NCBI RefSeq assembly: GCF_028369135.1
Contig: NZ_JAPWHW010000001.1
Location: forward strand, 372,001-436,000
From: Roseovarius sp. ZX-A-9
Lineage (GTDB): Bacteria > Pseudomonadota > Alphaproteobacteria > Rhodobacterales > Rhodobacteraceae
Length of the DNA: 64,000 nt
Direction: 5' to 3'
In this document: positions 16,791 to 25,693 of the stretch, piece after piece
How the letters are laid out: every line of letters starts with the position of its first letter
Numbering within the stretch: the stretch's first letter is position 1
The notes under the pieces: model-generated
The model's input: the letters and a program-made list of their open reading frames with translations, nothing else
Told to the model about the DNA's origin: nothing
The model's database searches: none
Position numbers and translations under genes: made by a program

Positions 16791-17572
16791 TTACCACTCC
16801 ATTCTGGTTTCTGCTTGTTCAGGAACGCCTCCATTCCGGTGCGGAAATCGTCGCTCATGTAACAGCCAGCGATCAGGTCGGCATCGTCGACCTTGATCGC
16901 GGCGCGGGTGCGCCGCATCGCCTCTTTCGTGGCGCGCAGGGTCAGCGGTGCCATGGACCCCACCAGTTCGGCCAGTTCCGCCGCCCGCGCCAGCAGGTCC
17001 GGCTCTTCGGGCAGGATCTCGCTGACCAGCCCGGTGGCCAGCGCCTCCTCCGCGCCGATCAGCCTTGCGGTGAAAATCAGCTCGCGCACCCGACCGGCGC
17101 CGATCAGATCCGACAAGCGGGCGAGGTTCGCCGCCGCCAGGCAATTTCCCAGCGTCCGCGCGATGGGAAAGCCGAATTTCAGATTGCTCGCCGCGATGCG
17201 GATGTCGCAGGCCGCCGCAATGGCCGCGCCGCCCCCCGTGCAGGCGCCGTTGATCGCGGCGATGGTGGGAAGCGGGCAGCGTTCGACAGCCTCAAGCACG
17301 GCATTGACCCGGCTTTCATAATCCAACGCATCCTGCGCGGTTTCAAAGCTGCGAAACTGCTTCATGTCGGTGCCGGCCGCGAAGGCCTTGCCACCGGCGC
17401 CGTTGATCACCACCGCCCGCACGCTCCGGTCGGTCGGCACGTCACGACACAGCGAGGCGAGGCGCTCGTACATGCCAAAGGTCATCGCATTGCGTGTCTG
17501 CGGGCGGTTGAACGTGATCCAGAGCGTACCATCGAGCAGCGTGTCGATCACATCAGGTGTATCAGTTGTCAT
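16787..17572 (-). CDS. Crotonase-fold enoyl-CoA hydratase/isomerase homologue lacking both usual glutamates
   Basis: 261 residues. The oxyanion-hole segments are present: AGGKAFAAGTDMKQF near residue 62 and NGACTGGGAAIAAACDIRIA near residue 106. In rat mitochondrial enoyl-CoA hydratase the glutamates lie in GGGCE and in PEI. The matching positions here read GGGAA and FPIAR, so both are replaced. A plain hydratase reaction is therefore unlikely; isomerase, decarboxylase, thioesterase-like or modified lyase chemistry is possible. It overlaps dctM upstream and the CoA-transferase gene downstream by four bases each, so it belongs to that pathway. Confidence 0.85.
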   Translation of the reverse strand: MTTDTPDVIDTLLDGTLWITFNRPQTRNAMTFGMYERLASLCRDVPTDRSVRAVVINGAGGKAFAAGTDMKQFRSFETAQDALDYESRVNAVLEAVERCPLPTIAAINGACTGGGAAIAAACDIRIAASNLKFGFPIARTLGNCLAAANLARLSDLIGAGRVRELIFTARLIGAEEALATGLVSEILPEEPDLLARAAELAELVGSMAPLTLRATKEAMRRTRAAIKVDDADLIAGCYMSDDFRTGMEAFLNKQKPEWSGK

Positions 17573-18849
17573 CTATAGAAATACTCCACGAGGAACATCG
17601 GAATGAACGGCACATAGGTGCAGAGCATCAGCACCAGAAGCAAGACACCGACGAACCAGATATTGACCTTGGACACCTCCCAAATGTTCGCCCTCGCGAC
17701 CGAACAGGCGGTGATCAGCACCGAGGCAACCGGCGGCGTCTGCTGCCCGATCGCCAGGTTCAGCGTCACCACTAGACCGAAATGCACCGGGTCAATTCCC
17801 GCCGCAGTGATCAAGGGGATAACGATCGGGATCACCAGGATGATCGCGGCAGCAGAATGCAGGAAGAATCCGATGATCAGGAAAAAGAAGTTCAGGATCA
17901 GCAGGATCGCCCATTGCTGGGTGGTGATCGAAAGGATCCCTTCGGCCAGTTGCTGCGGGATCTGGGCGCGGGTGAGGAAGCCACCCATCAGCACCGATGC
18001 CGCGACCAGAAGCATGACCACGGCTGTCTGAATTCCCCCATCCAGCATCGCGCGGCGCAGATGCTTCAGATCGAGGTTGCGATACCAGGCCGACACGACC
18101 AGCGCGGCAAGCACCGCCAGACCGGCCGCTTCGGTCGCGGTGACATAACCACCAAAGATGCCGCCGAGGATGATCACCGGCAGGGTGAAGGCTGGCAGCG
18201 CGTCAACAAAGGTTTCGCGGACGCGAGGCAAGTTAAATGCCGCCTCGGTCGGGAAGTTGTAGCGCTTGGCAAATATGTAGGCGACGGTCATGAGCCCGGC
18301 CGCCCCCAACAAGCCCGGCACCACGCCGGCCACGAACAACTGCTCGACCGACGTGTTGGCCGATGCGGCATATAGGATCATCGGGATCGACGGTGGAATG
18401 ATGATCGCCAGCGAGGCCGAGGACGAAGTGACCGCCGCCGAGAATTCCTTGCTGTAGCCACGCTTTTTCATCTGCGGGATCAGGATCGAGCCCATCGCGG
18501 CCACATCTGCCACCGCCGAGCCGGAAATCTCGGCAAAGAAGAGCGAAACGCCGATATTCACCATCGCCAACCCGCCGCGGATAAAGCCGATGAACGCGGT
18601 GACGAAATTGATCAGCCGGTCGGTGATGCCGCCGGCATTCATGATGGCGCCCGCCAGCACGAACATCGGGATAGCGATCAGGGAAAACTTGGTCGATCCG
18701 TCATACATGTCGAGCGCAATGGTCACGAGACTGTCGGCGCCCTCGGTAAAGAAGAGGCCCATCACCCCGCACATGGCCAATGCCACGGCAATGGGGACGT
18801 TGATGCAGATCATCAACATGAGAGCGACGAAGATTGCGGCAATCAGCAT
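17569..18849 (-). CDS. TRAP transporter large permease (DctM family)
   Basis: 426 residues with about 12 hydrophobic helices. Family landmarks: the first helix followed by NVPIAVALAMCGVMGL, the FFAEISGSAVADVAAMGSI block near residue 105, SSASLAIIIPPSIPMILYA, and the C-terminal LAIGQQTPPVASVL. It forms the membrane pathway for sodium-driven uptake together with DctQ and the periplasmic DctP. It overlaps dctQ by one base and the crotonase gene by four, so the transporter and the enzymes are translated from one message. Confidence 0.93.
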   Translation of the reverse strand: MLIAAIFVALMLMICINVPIAVALAMCGVMGLFFTEGADSLVTIALDMYDGSTKFSLIAIPMFVLAGAIMNAGGITDRLINFVTAFIGFIRGGLAMVNIGVSLFFAEISGSAVADVAAMGSILIPQMKKRGYSKEFSAAVTSSSASLAIIIPPSIPMILYAASANTSVEQLFVAGVVPGLLGAAGLMTVAYIFAKRYNFPTEAAFNLPRVRETFVDALPAFTLPVIILGGIFGGYVTATEAAGLAVLAALVVSAWYRNLDLKHLRRAMLDGGIQTAVVMLLVAASVLMGGFLTRAQIPQQLAEGILSITTQQWAILLILNFFFLIIGFFLHSAAAIILVIPIVIPLITAAGIDPVHFGLVVTLNLAIGQQTPPVASVLITACSVARANIWEVSKVNIWFVGVLLLVLMLCTYVPFIPMFLVEYFYR

Positions 18850-19415
18850 CAGATTCGATCCTTGTTCTTGTCGAGTTCCGCCTCGACCTCTTCTTCTATT
18901 TCAGCATGTTCCAGCGATATGCCCGCCGCGATCAGCTTGAAATAGGGCGGCAGGCTCAGGGCCTGACAGATGATGAAGAGAATTGCGCCGATGGGGATCA
19001 CCGATTGCGTGAATTGCACGGGCACCCAGTTGAGCGAGATCAGCACTTCGCCCTCCAGCACCTCGAGCACTTGCAGCCCGGCGCGGGCCATCAGGACGAA
19101 GAAGAGCAGCACAATAAACTCGCCCAGCAACAGCCCGGCGATGCGCAACCGATGGGGCAGGGCAAGCAGCACCGTGTCGAAACCGATATGCCGGCGGTGC
19201 AGCGCGGCCAGCGCGGACCCGTAATAGGTGATCCAGGCCAGCATGATCGCCGCGACCTCATCATACCAAGAGAAGCTCTGCCCCATGAGGCGCGCGATGA
19301 CAGCCATCGTGACGGTCAGCGTCAAAAGCACCATCAGCCCGATGGTGATATACTCGAGGATCGCACTCATGACGCGATTGATGCGCGTCAGAACGGGAAA
19401 GGCGTCATGGTTCAT
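18849..19415 (-). CDS. TRAP transporter small permease (DctQ family)
   Basis: 188 residues with four hydrophobic helices, the DctQ layout. The family signature is SFSWYDEVAAIMLAWITYYG near residue 50, then HRRHIGFDTVLLALP. The C-terminus is unusually acidic (EHAEIEEEVEAELDKNKD). It couples to DctM in the inner membrane. The start is 125 nt from the dctP stop, with a strong hairpin in the gap. No good ribosome site is visible. Confidence 0.9.
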   Translation of the reverse strand: MNHDAFPVLTRINRVMSAILEYITIGLMVLLTLTVTMAVIARLMGQSFSWYDEVAAIMLAWITYYGSALAALHRRHIGFDTVLLALPHRLRIAGLLLGEFIVLLFFVLMARAGLQVLEVLEGEVLISLNWVPVQFTQSVIPIGAILFIICQALSLPPYFKLIAAGISLEHAEIEEEVEAELDKNKDRI

Positions 19416-19507
19416 TGTAGACCTGTACTTGCGGCAAACACATGCCGAAGGCCGGCTTCTCCGGGGCGATCCAGATCAGCTGACTTCCCGCAAGGATGCG
19501 TGGAAAT

Positions 19508-19531
19508 GGGCAGCGGGCCCTCCCGCTGCCC
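19508..19531 (-). other. Intercistronic hairpin between dctP and dctQ
   Basis: GGGCAGCGGG (19508-19517) and CCCGCTGCCC (19522-19531) form a perfect 10-bp stem with a CCCT loop (AGGG in the minus-strand RNA), 10 nt past the dctP stop. It lacks a proper U-run. Such a structure can stop 3' decay and cause partial termination, leaving more binding-protein mRNA than permease mRNA. Confidence 0.7.
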
Positions 19532-19540
19532 GGTGGCTAT

Positions 19541-20524
19541 TCAGCCGGCATCGGCAAGTCCGAGAACGGTGTCAATCATCTCCTGACCGCCTTCCACTTC
19601 TTCCGCAAATTGCTTGTAGATCGGTGCCGAAGCCTCGATGAACGCCGCCTTGTCCGCGGTGTTAACCTCGACGCCAGCGTCCTCGATGATCTTCAGCAGG
19701 CTGGTTTCCAGCTCCGCCGCCTTTTCATAGGTGAAGTCCTGGGTTTGCGCTGCGCAATCGGTCAAGGCTGCCTGCACATCCTCGGGCAGTTTGCCGAAAT
19801 GCTTCTTGGACGACAGGATATAGGCCGGGGTATAAACATGCCCGGTGATCGACAGGTATTTCTGCACTTCCTGGAACTTTGCCGAAGCGATCTGCGCATA
19901 GGGGTTTTCCTGGCCGTCGATCACGCCAGTCTGCAACGCGGTGAACACGTCCGAGAAAGCCATCGGCGTCGGGTTGGCGCCATATTCCTGGAACATCTTC
20001 AACCGCCAGACACCGTTCGGAGTACGCAGCTTGATGCCCTTCAGATCCGCCGGCAGGTTGATCGGCCGCACGTTGTTGGTGATGTGCCGGAAACCATTCT
20101 CGGCCAGACCGACAATGTGATAGCCCTTGGCCTGGGCGGCATTCTGAAACATGTCCATCATCTCGCCCTGCACCCGGCGCATATGGTCGCGGTCCGAGAT
20201 GATGTAGGGCATCTCGAAGATGCCAAAGACATCATCCACCGAGGACATGACCGAAGAAGGCAGCGCGAAATCAACCTGGCCCAGCTTCAGCTTCTGCAAC
20301 AGCTCCTTGTCCTTGCCCAACTGCGACGACCCGAAAGTCTGCACCTCGACCTTGCCCCCCAAGGCGTTGTTGGAACATTCGGCAAAATGGTTTGCGGTCG
20401 CCTCGAAAAGCGATCCCGGCGCGCCCACATGGCCGAATTTCAAAGTGGTTTCTGCCGCCGGCGCGGCTGTCGCCATCGCCAGAACTGCGCCTGCGGCCAG
20501 TAATGTTGCCTTCGTCTTCATCAT
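19541..20524 (-). CDS. TRAP transporter substrate-binding protein (DctP family)
   Basis: 327 residues with a signal peptide (MMKTKATLLAAGAVLAMATA, cleavage after PAA) and a GGGAGGAG ribosome site. The mature protein begins ETTLKFGHVGAPGS. The carboxylate-clamping Arg of TRAP receptors is expected in GIKLRTPNGVWR, and the conserved hinge reads FTALQTGVIDGQENPYAQI. It captures an organic acid in the periplasm for DctQM. The neighbouring dehydrogenase, aminotransferase and CoA-transferase suggest a hydroxy- or keto-acid ligand, by context only. Confidence 0.93.
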   Translation of the reverse strand: MMKTKATLLAAGAVLAMATAAPAAETTLKFGHVGAPGSLFEATANHFAECSNNALGGKVEVQTFGSSQLGKDKELLQKLKLGQVDFALPSSVMSSVDDVFGIFEMPYIISDRDHMRRVQGEMMDMFQNAAQAKGYHIVGLAENGFRHITNNVRPINLPADLKGIKLRTPNGVWRLKMFQEYGANPTPMAFSDVFTALQTGVIDGQENPYAQIASAKFQEVQKYLSITGHVYTPAYILSSKKHFGKLPEDVQAALTDCAAQTQDFTYEKAAELETSLLKIIEDAGVEVNTADKAAFIEASAPIYKQFAEEVEGGQEMIDTVLGLADAG

Positions 20525-20551
20525 TCTCTCCTCCCAGAGCTTGAATTTCTT

Positions 20552-21745
20552 TTACTTCGATGCAGCCACCACGTGCGGCTGCTCCATCTCGGCAAGCGTT
20601 TTCATCGCCGCGCCTACCCCGCCGGCGTTGTGTGGCACATTGGCCTTCGCCAGGCCCATCTCCACGCCCGACAAGGTTGCGACCAACATCAGATCGTTGA
20701 AATCCCCCAGGTGGCCGATGCGGAACACCTTGTCCGCCACCTTTGACAGGCCGCTGCCCAGGGAAATGTCGTAATGCTCCAGCGCGGTCGCGCGGAACGC
20801 GTCGGCGCTATGCCCCTCCGGCATCATCACCGTGGTCAGCACGTCGCTTTCCTGACCTTGGTTCGCGCAGAGCACCTCAAGCCCCCAGGCCCGGACGGCG
20901 GCCCGTGTCGCGGCGCCGTGGCGGGCGTGGCGCGCAAACACGTTGTCCAGCCCTTCCTCGTGCAGCATGTCGATCGCCTCGTTCAGCCCATAGAGCAGGT
21001 TGGTATTGGGCGTATAGGGAAAGTAACCCGTCTTGTTGGGGCCAACCATATCGGCCCAATCCCAATAGGACCGCTTCAATTTCGCGTGTTTGTTGGCGGC
21101 CATCGCCTTGGCGCTCACCGCGTTGAAGGACAGGCCGGGCGGCAGCATCAGCCCCTTCTGGGACCCCGACACCGTGACGTCCACGCCCCATGCATCATGT
21201 TCATAGTTGATCGCCGCCAGCCCCGAGATCGTATCGACCATCAACAGGGCCGGATGCCCGACATTGTCGATCGCCTTGCGCACCGCCGCCACCGGCGAGA
21301 CCGAGCCGGTAGAGGTTTCGTTATGCACGATGCAAACCGCCTTGATCTCGTGGCCCTTGTCCTCGGCCAGATAGGCCTCGATCTGGTCTGGATCCGCGCC
21401 ACCGCGCCAGTCGCCACTGATGAATTCGGGCCGCAGGCCCATCCGCTCGGCCAGTTTCTTCCACAGGGTCGCGAAATGGCCGGTCTCGAACATCAGCACC
21501 CGGTCGTCCGGCGACAAGACGTTGACCAGCGCCGCCTCCCACGCACCGGTGCCCGACGCAGGATAGATGAAAACCTGCTCATCGGTCTTGAAGATCGTCT
21601 TGATCCCGCTCAGCGCGCGCAGGCCCACCTTGCCGAATTCGGGGCCACGATGATCGATGGTCTGCTGCGAAATGGCGCGCAAGATCCTGTCGGGGACCGC
21701 ACTGGGGCCGGGGATCTGCAGAAAATGACGACCAGCTTTTCTCAT
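20552..21745 (-). CDS. Class V aminotransferase, serine/alanine-glyoxylate type
   Basis: 397 residues from the ATG at 21745, which has AGGA four bases upstream; an earlier in-frame start at 21799 lacks one. Landmarks: HFLQIPGPSAVPDRILRAIS with PGP, the DHRGPEFGKVGLRALSG block near residue 30, the cofactor Asp in LLMVDTISGLAAI, and the Schiff-base Lys in VSGSQKGLMLPPG near residue 200. This family includes serine-glyoxylate, alanine-glyoxylate and aspartate-glyoxylate aminotransferases. It is the first gene of the minus-strand catabolic operon, 27 nt before dctP. Glyoxylate or a related 2-oxo acid is a likely amino acceptor, by family. Confidence 0.85.
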   Translation of the reverse strand: MRKAGRHFLQIPGPSAVPDRILRAISQQTIDHRGPEFGKVGLRALSGIKTIFKTDEQVFIYPASGTGAWEAALVNVLSPDDRVLMFETGHFATLWKKLAERMGLRPEFISGDWRGGADPDQIEAYLAEDKGHEIKAVCIVHNETSTGSVSPVAAVRKAIDNVGHPALLMVDTISGLAAINYEHDAWGVDVTVSGSQKGLMLPPGLSFNAVSAKAMAANKHAKLKRSYWDWADMVGPNKTGYFPYTPNTNLLYGLNEAIDMLHEEGLDNVFARHARHGAATRAAVRAWGLEVLCANQGQESDVLTTVMMPEGHSADAFRATALEHYDISLGSGLSKVADKVFRIGHLGDFNDLMLVATLSGVEMGLAKANVPHNAGGVGAAMKTLAEMEQPHVVAASK

Positions 21746-21892
21746 GAATTCCTGTCCTGATTCTAAGGGGGAACACGCGGGACCGGCAGAGATAGGCACC
21801 CGCCATATTCTTTAGGGTTGCCTCAATGTAATTTTGAATTCATAATTTAGTCAATAAGAATTTTCCGCCAAACAGCCACGGACCGGGCCACG
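21746..21892. promoter_or_regulatory. Divergent promoter region of the catabolic locus
   Basis: 147 nt between the aminotransferase and dehydrogenase genes, with an AT-rich core at about 21825-21872 around GAATTC (21836-21841). Both transcripts must start here, and the GntR regulator encoded downstream is the natural binder. No clear operator is assigned. Confidence 0.5.
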
Positions 21893-24790
21893 ATGTCACA
21901 CCTCTCCAGCACCTTGGAAAAGCGGGTCGAGGGCGATGTCCTGTTCGACAGCTTCTCTCGGGGACGCTACGCAACGGACGCATCTTTCTACCAAATGATG
22001 CCCTTGGGCGTGCTGTCCCCCAAGGGCGAAGATGACATTCGCGCGGCAATCGACATTGCCGGCGAGCAGGGCATACCGATCCTGCCGCGCGGCGGCGGCA
22101 CCTCGCAATGTGGCCAGACCGTCAATCAGGCGCTGGTGATCGACAACACCCAGTATTTCAACGACATCCTGGAGCTGGATGTCGAGAACCAGCGCTGTGT
22201 CGTGCGCCCCGGTATCGTTCTGGATGTCCTCAATCAGGCACTGAAACCGCACGGCTTGTGGTTCCCGGTGGATGTCTCCACCGCGTCGCGTGCCACCATC
22301 GGCGGCATGACCGGCAACAATTCCTGCGGCGGCAAATCGCTGCGCTACGGCATGATGCGCGACAATGTGCTTTCTATCGAAGCGCTGCTGGCCGATGGCA
22401 GCAAGCACCGCTTCGGCCCCGGTGGTGCGAACCAGAACCCGCAATACGCGGCCCTGTCGCGCGATCTGCTCGCGCTCGGCGCACGCGAGGCCGATGAGAT
22501 TGCCGCGCGGTTCCCGAAGGTCATGCGCCGCGTCGGCGGCTACAATATCGACGCGCTGGTGCCCGCCGCCGCGCCCAACAACCTGGCCCATCTGCTGGTC
22601 GGCTCCGAAGGGACGCTGGCCTATTCCACCGCCATCGAGCTGAAGCTGTCGCCGCTGCTCACCGACAAGGTGCTGGGCGTCTGTCATTTCCCGACCTTCT
22701 ATCAGGCGATGGATGCCGCCCAGCATCTGGTGACGCTGGACCCGCAGGGCGTCGAACTGGTGGATGCGACGATGATCGGGCTGGCGCGCGACATTCCGCT
22801 CTTTCGCCAAACCATCGAGGAATTCGTCACCGGCAGCCCCGAGGCTCTCCTGCTGGTCGAGTTTTCCGAACCCGACCCCACGCGCAACGTCCCGAAACTC
22901 CGCCAGCTGGAAGAGATGATGGGCGATCTCGGATTCTCGTGGTCCGGCAGCGGCAAGAACTGGGGGGGCGTCACAGCGGTGACTGATCCCCGGATGCAGA
23001 CGAATATCGCCGAACTGCGCAAATCCGGCCTCAACATCATGATGTCGATGAAGGCCGAGGGCAAACCGGTCTCTTTCGTAGAGGATTGCGCGGTCGAGCT
23101 ACCCGATCTGGCCGAATACACCGCCGGGCTGACGGAAATCTTTGAAAAGCACGGCACAAGGGGCACCTGGTACGCCCATGCCTCGGTCGGTTGCCTGCAT
23201 GTCCGGCCCGTGCTCAACCTCAAGCTTGATCAGGACGTGCGCACCATGCGCTCGATCGCCGAGGAATGTTTCGATCTCGTCGCGCGCTACAAGGGCTCGC
23301 ATTCCGGCGAGCATGGCGACGGGATCGTGCGCTCCGAATTCCACGGCAAGATGTTCGGGCCGCGCATGGTCGCCTCGTTCAGAACCGTCAAAGAACGGCT
23401 CGACCCCGAGGGCCGCTTCAACCCCGGCAAGATCGTCGATCCGCCGAAAATGGACGACCGGCGTCTCTTTCGCTTCGGGCCGGATTATACCGTGCCGGAA
23501 TTCACGACCGGGCTGGACTGGTCAGCATGGCCCGGCAGCGGCGGCGGGTTTCAGGGCGCGGTCGAGATGTGCAACAACAACGGCGCCTGTCGCAAGCTGA
23601 AGGGCGGCGTGATGTGCCCATCCTTCCGCGTCACCCGCAAGGAACAGGACCTGACGCGCGGGCGCGCAAACACGCTCCGGCTGGCGATCTCGGGACAGCT
23701 TGGGCCGGATGCACTGACCTCCGATCACATGGCCGAGACGATGAAGCTCTGCGTCTCCTGCAAGGGATGCAAGCGTGAATGCCCCACCGGGGTGGACATG
23801 GCGCGCATGAAGATCGAGGTTCTGGCGGCCCGCGCCCGCAAGCACGGGATCGGGCTGCATGACAGGCTGGTGGCCTATCTGCCGCGCTACGCACCGATCG
23901 CCGCGCGGCTTTCATTCGTGATGAACCTGCGCAACAGGCTGCCCGGCGCGGCAAAACTGACCGAGCGGCTGACAGGCTTTACCGCCACGCGCGACCTGCC
24001 GACATGGAGCAACCGGCCCTTTACCGACCGCGAGGCGGCACCGCATGGACCGCCCGGCGCGGTGCTCTTTGCCGATTGCTTCAACCGCTATTTCGAGCCG
24101 GAAAACCTGCGCGCCACGCTCCAGGTGCTGAAGGCCGCCGATACGCCCGTACATGTGGCCGCCGCGCCAAAGGGCGAGCGCCCGCTTTGCTGCGGGCGGA
24201 CCTTCCTCTCGGCCGGGCTGGTGGACGAGGCAAAGGCCGAGGCACAGCGACTGGTCGATGCCCTGATGCCGCATGTGGAACAGGGGCTTCCCATCATCGG
24301 GCTGGAGCCCAGTTGCCTGCTGACGCTGCGCGACGAAATTCCCGCGCTCCTCCCCGGCAAAGAGACCGCGCGGCTGGCACGCCACGCCCGTATGCTCGAA
24401 GAATACATCGCCGATCAGGCCGCCAACACACAGTTCCGCCTGCCGCTGAAATCGCCCGGCCGCAAGGTCCTGCTGCACGGTCACTGCCACCAAAAGGCGA
24501 TGGGGGTGATGTCGAGCATCGAAAAAACACTTGCCCTGCTGCCCGACACCACGATCGAAACGGTCGAGACCAGCTGCTGCGGCATGGCGGGCGCCTTTGG
24601 CTACGGAATCGAAACGCACGAGATTTCGCGCAAGATGGGCGAGCTCAACCTGCTGCCTGCGGTCCGGGCCGCCGATGCCGATACGCTAATCGTAGCGGAT
24701 GGAACTTCTTGCCGTCATCAGATATCAGACACCACCCAGCGGAAACCGATACATATTGCCCGGCTTCTCGAAATGGCCCTAGAACAATGA
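21893..24790 (+). CDS. FAD-linked oxidase fused to 4Fe-4S/CCG domains (D-2-hydroxyacid dehydrogenase, YdiJ-like)
   Basis: 965 residues. Residues about 35-210 are the FAD-binding domain (PRGGGTSQCGQTVN; TIGGMTGNNSCGGKSLRYG). Residues about 240-500 are the FAD-oxidase C domain ending RLDPEGRFNPGK. Two ferredoxin-like clusters follow, CNNNGACRKLKGGVMC near 558 and CVSCKGCKRECP near 618. A cysteine-rich CCG region has HGHCHQKAMG near 861 and SCCGMAGAFGYG near 893. E. coli YdiJ with this layout oxidises D-2-hydroxyglutarate; relatives use D-lactate or glycolate. Electrons should leave via Fe-S clusters to quinone. It overlaps the GntR gene by four bases and is divergent from the TRAP operon, which may import its hydroxyacid. 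Confidence 0.9.
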   Translation: MSHLSSTLEKRVEGDVLFDSFSRGRYATDASFYQMMPLGVLSPKGEDDIRAAIDIAGEQGIPILPRGGGTSQCGQTVNQALVIDNTQYFNDILELDVENQRCVVRPGIVLDVLNQALKPHGLWFPVDVSTASRATIGGMTGNNSCGGKSLRYGMMRDNVLSIEALLADGSKHRFGPGGANQNPQYAALSRDLLALGAREADEIAARFPKVMRRVGGYNIDALVPAAAPNNLAHLLVGSEGTLAYSTAIELKLSPLLTDKVLGVCHFPTFYQAMDAAQHLVTLDPQGVELVDATMIGLARDIPLFRQTIEEFVTGSPEALLLVEFSEPDPTRNVPKLRQLEEMMGDLGFSWSGSGKNWGGVTAVTDPRMQTNIAELRKSGLNIMMSMKAEGKPVSFVEDCAVELPDLAEYTAGLTEIFEKHGTRGTWYAHASVGCLHVRPVLNLKLDQDVRTMRSIAEECFDLVARYKGSHSGEHGDGIVRSEFHGKMFGPRMVASFRTVKERLDPEGRFNPGKIVDPPKMDDRRLFRFGPDYTVPEFTTGLDWSAWPGSGGGFQGAVEMCNNNGACRKLKGGVMCPSFRVTRKEQDLTRGRANTLRLAISGQLGPDALTSDHMAETMKLCVSCKGCKRECPTGVDMARMKIEVLAARARKHGIGLHDRLVAYLPRYAPIAARLSFVMNLRNRLPGAAKLTERLTGFTATRDLPTWSNRPFTDREAAPHGPPGAVLFADCFNRYFEPENLRATLQVLKAADTPVHVAAAPKGERPLCCGRTFLSAGLVDEAKAEAQRLVDALMPHVEQGLPIIGLEPSCLLTLRDEIPALLPGKETARLARHARMLEEYIADQAANTQFRLPLKSPGRKVLLHGHCHQKAMGVMSSIEKTLALLPDTTIETVETSCCGMAGAFGYGIETHEISRKMGELNLLPAVRAADADTLIVADGTSCRHQISDTTQRKPIHIARLLEMALEQ

Positions 24791-25494
24791 CCCGAGGGAC
24801 CGAAGTGACCGAAAAAGCGCTTATTCACGCCATCACACGCAAATCACTTCACGAGGAGCTGGTCGAACGTCTACAGCAACTGATCATCAGCGGCGATCTG
24901 GCCCCCGGAACGAAAGTGCCGGAAAAAGAGCTCTGCGAGCGGTTCGACGTGTCGCGGACCCCGATGCGCGAAGCGCTGAAGGTGCTGGCCTCTGACGGGC
25001 TGGTCCGGTTGGAGCCGAACCGCGGCGCCTGGGTCACTCGGATCACCGCCAGCGAGGTGGAAGAGATCTTCCCGGTTCTGGGCGCGCTCGAGGCACTGGC
25101 CGGAGAGCTGGCCTGCGCCCATATCAGCGACAAGGAAATCCGCGCCGTGCGCAGCGCGCATGACCAGATGATCGTCAGCTATGAAAGCGGCGATCTCGAC
25201 GCCTATTTCCGCCTGAACCAACAAATTCATCGAATGATCCTGCTGGCGGCGCGCAACGATACGCTGACCACCGCCTGTCAGGCGCTGTCCATGCGCATGC
25301 AGCGCCCGCGCTATCTGGCCAACATGTCGGATCGCCGCTGGGCCAATGCCATGCGCGAGCACGAAGGGATCATCACGCTGCTCGAAGCCCGCGATGGCAA
25401 GAAACTGGGCGCTGCCCTGGCCGAGCATATCAAGGGCAAGCAGGCCTCGGTTCTGGATTTCCTCGCCGCCGAAACGGATGCGCAGGCGATGTGA
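24787..25494 (+). CDS. GntR/FadR-subfamily regulator (FCD domain) of the catabolic locus
   Basis: 235 residues from the ATG at 24787, overlapping the dehydrogenase stop; a GTG at 24805 with GAGGG upstream is an alternative. Residues about 17-85 are the GntR winged helix (ISGDLAPGTKVPEKELCERF; VSRTPMREALKVLASDGLV). Residues about 95-220 are an FCD domain with the metal-type residues in YFRLNQQIHRMIL and MREHEGIITLLEARDG. Coupling to the dehydrogenase gene and the divergent TRAP operon make local regulation by a small carboxylate likely. Confidence 0.9.
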   Translation: MTRGTEVTEKALIHAITRKSLHEELVERLQQLIISGDLAPGTKVPEKELCERFDVSRTPMREALKVLASDGLVRLEPNRGAWVTRITASEVEEIFPVLGALEALAGELACAHISDKEIRAVRSAHDQMIVSYESGDLDAYFRLNQQIHRMILLAARNDTLTTACQALSMRMQRPRYLANMSDRRWANAMREHEGIITLLEARDGKKLGAALAEHIKGKQASVLDFLAAETDAQAM

Positions 25495-25693
25495 ACGCTG
25501 TTTCGAGACCTCGCTGACCACCCGCGGCGGCGCAGTCAGCCCCGCGGCCCGCATCGCCACCTTCTTTCGCCACTGTCCTACCGCCAGACCCGCGCCTTTG
25601 CGGCGGTCATCGTGCGAATCTGGAAATTATTGAAGCGGCGTGATACATTTTTTGCCCGCTTGCCTTTGCAAAAAGATCAGGAGGAGTAATGCA

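Noticed and set aside
15102..25494. Assignment of the catabolic locus to the beta-hydroxyaspartate cycle
   Set aside because: The aminotransferase is of the right family, but aldolase, dehydratase and iminosuccinate reductase genes are not present, and a CoA-transferase and crotonase are.
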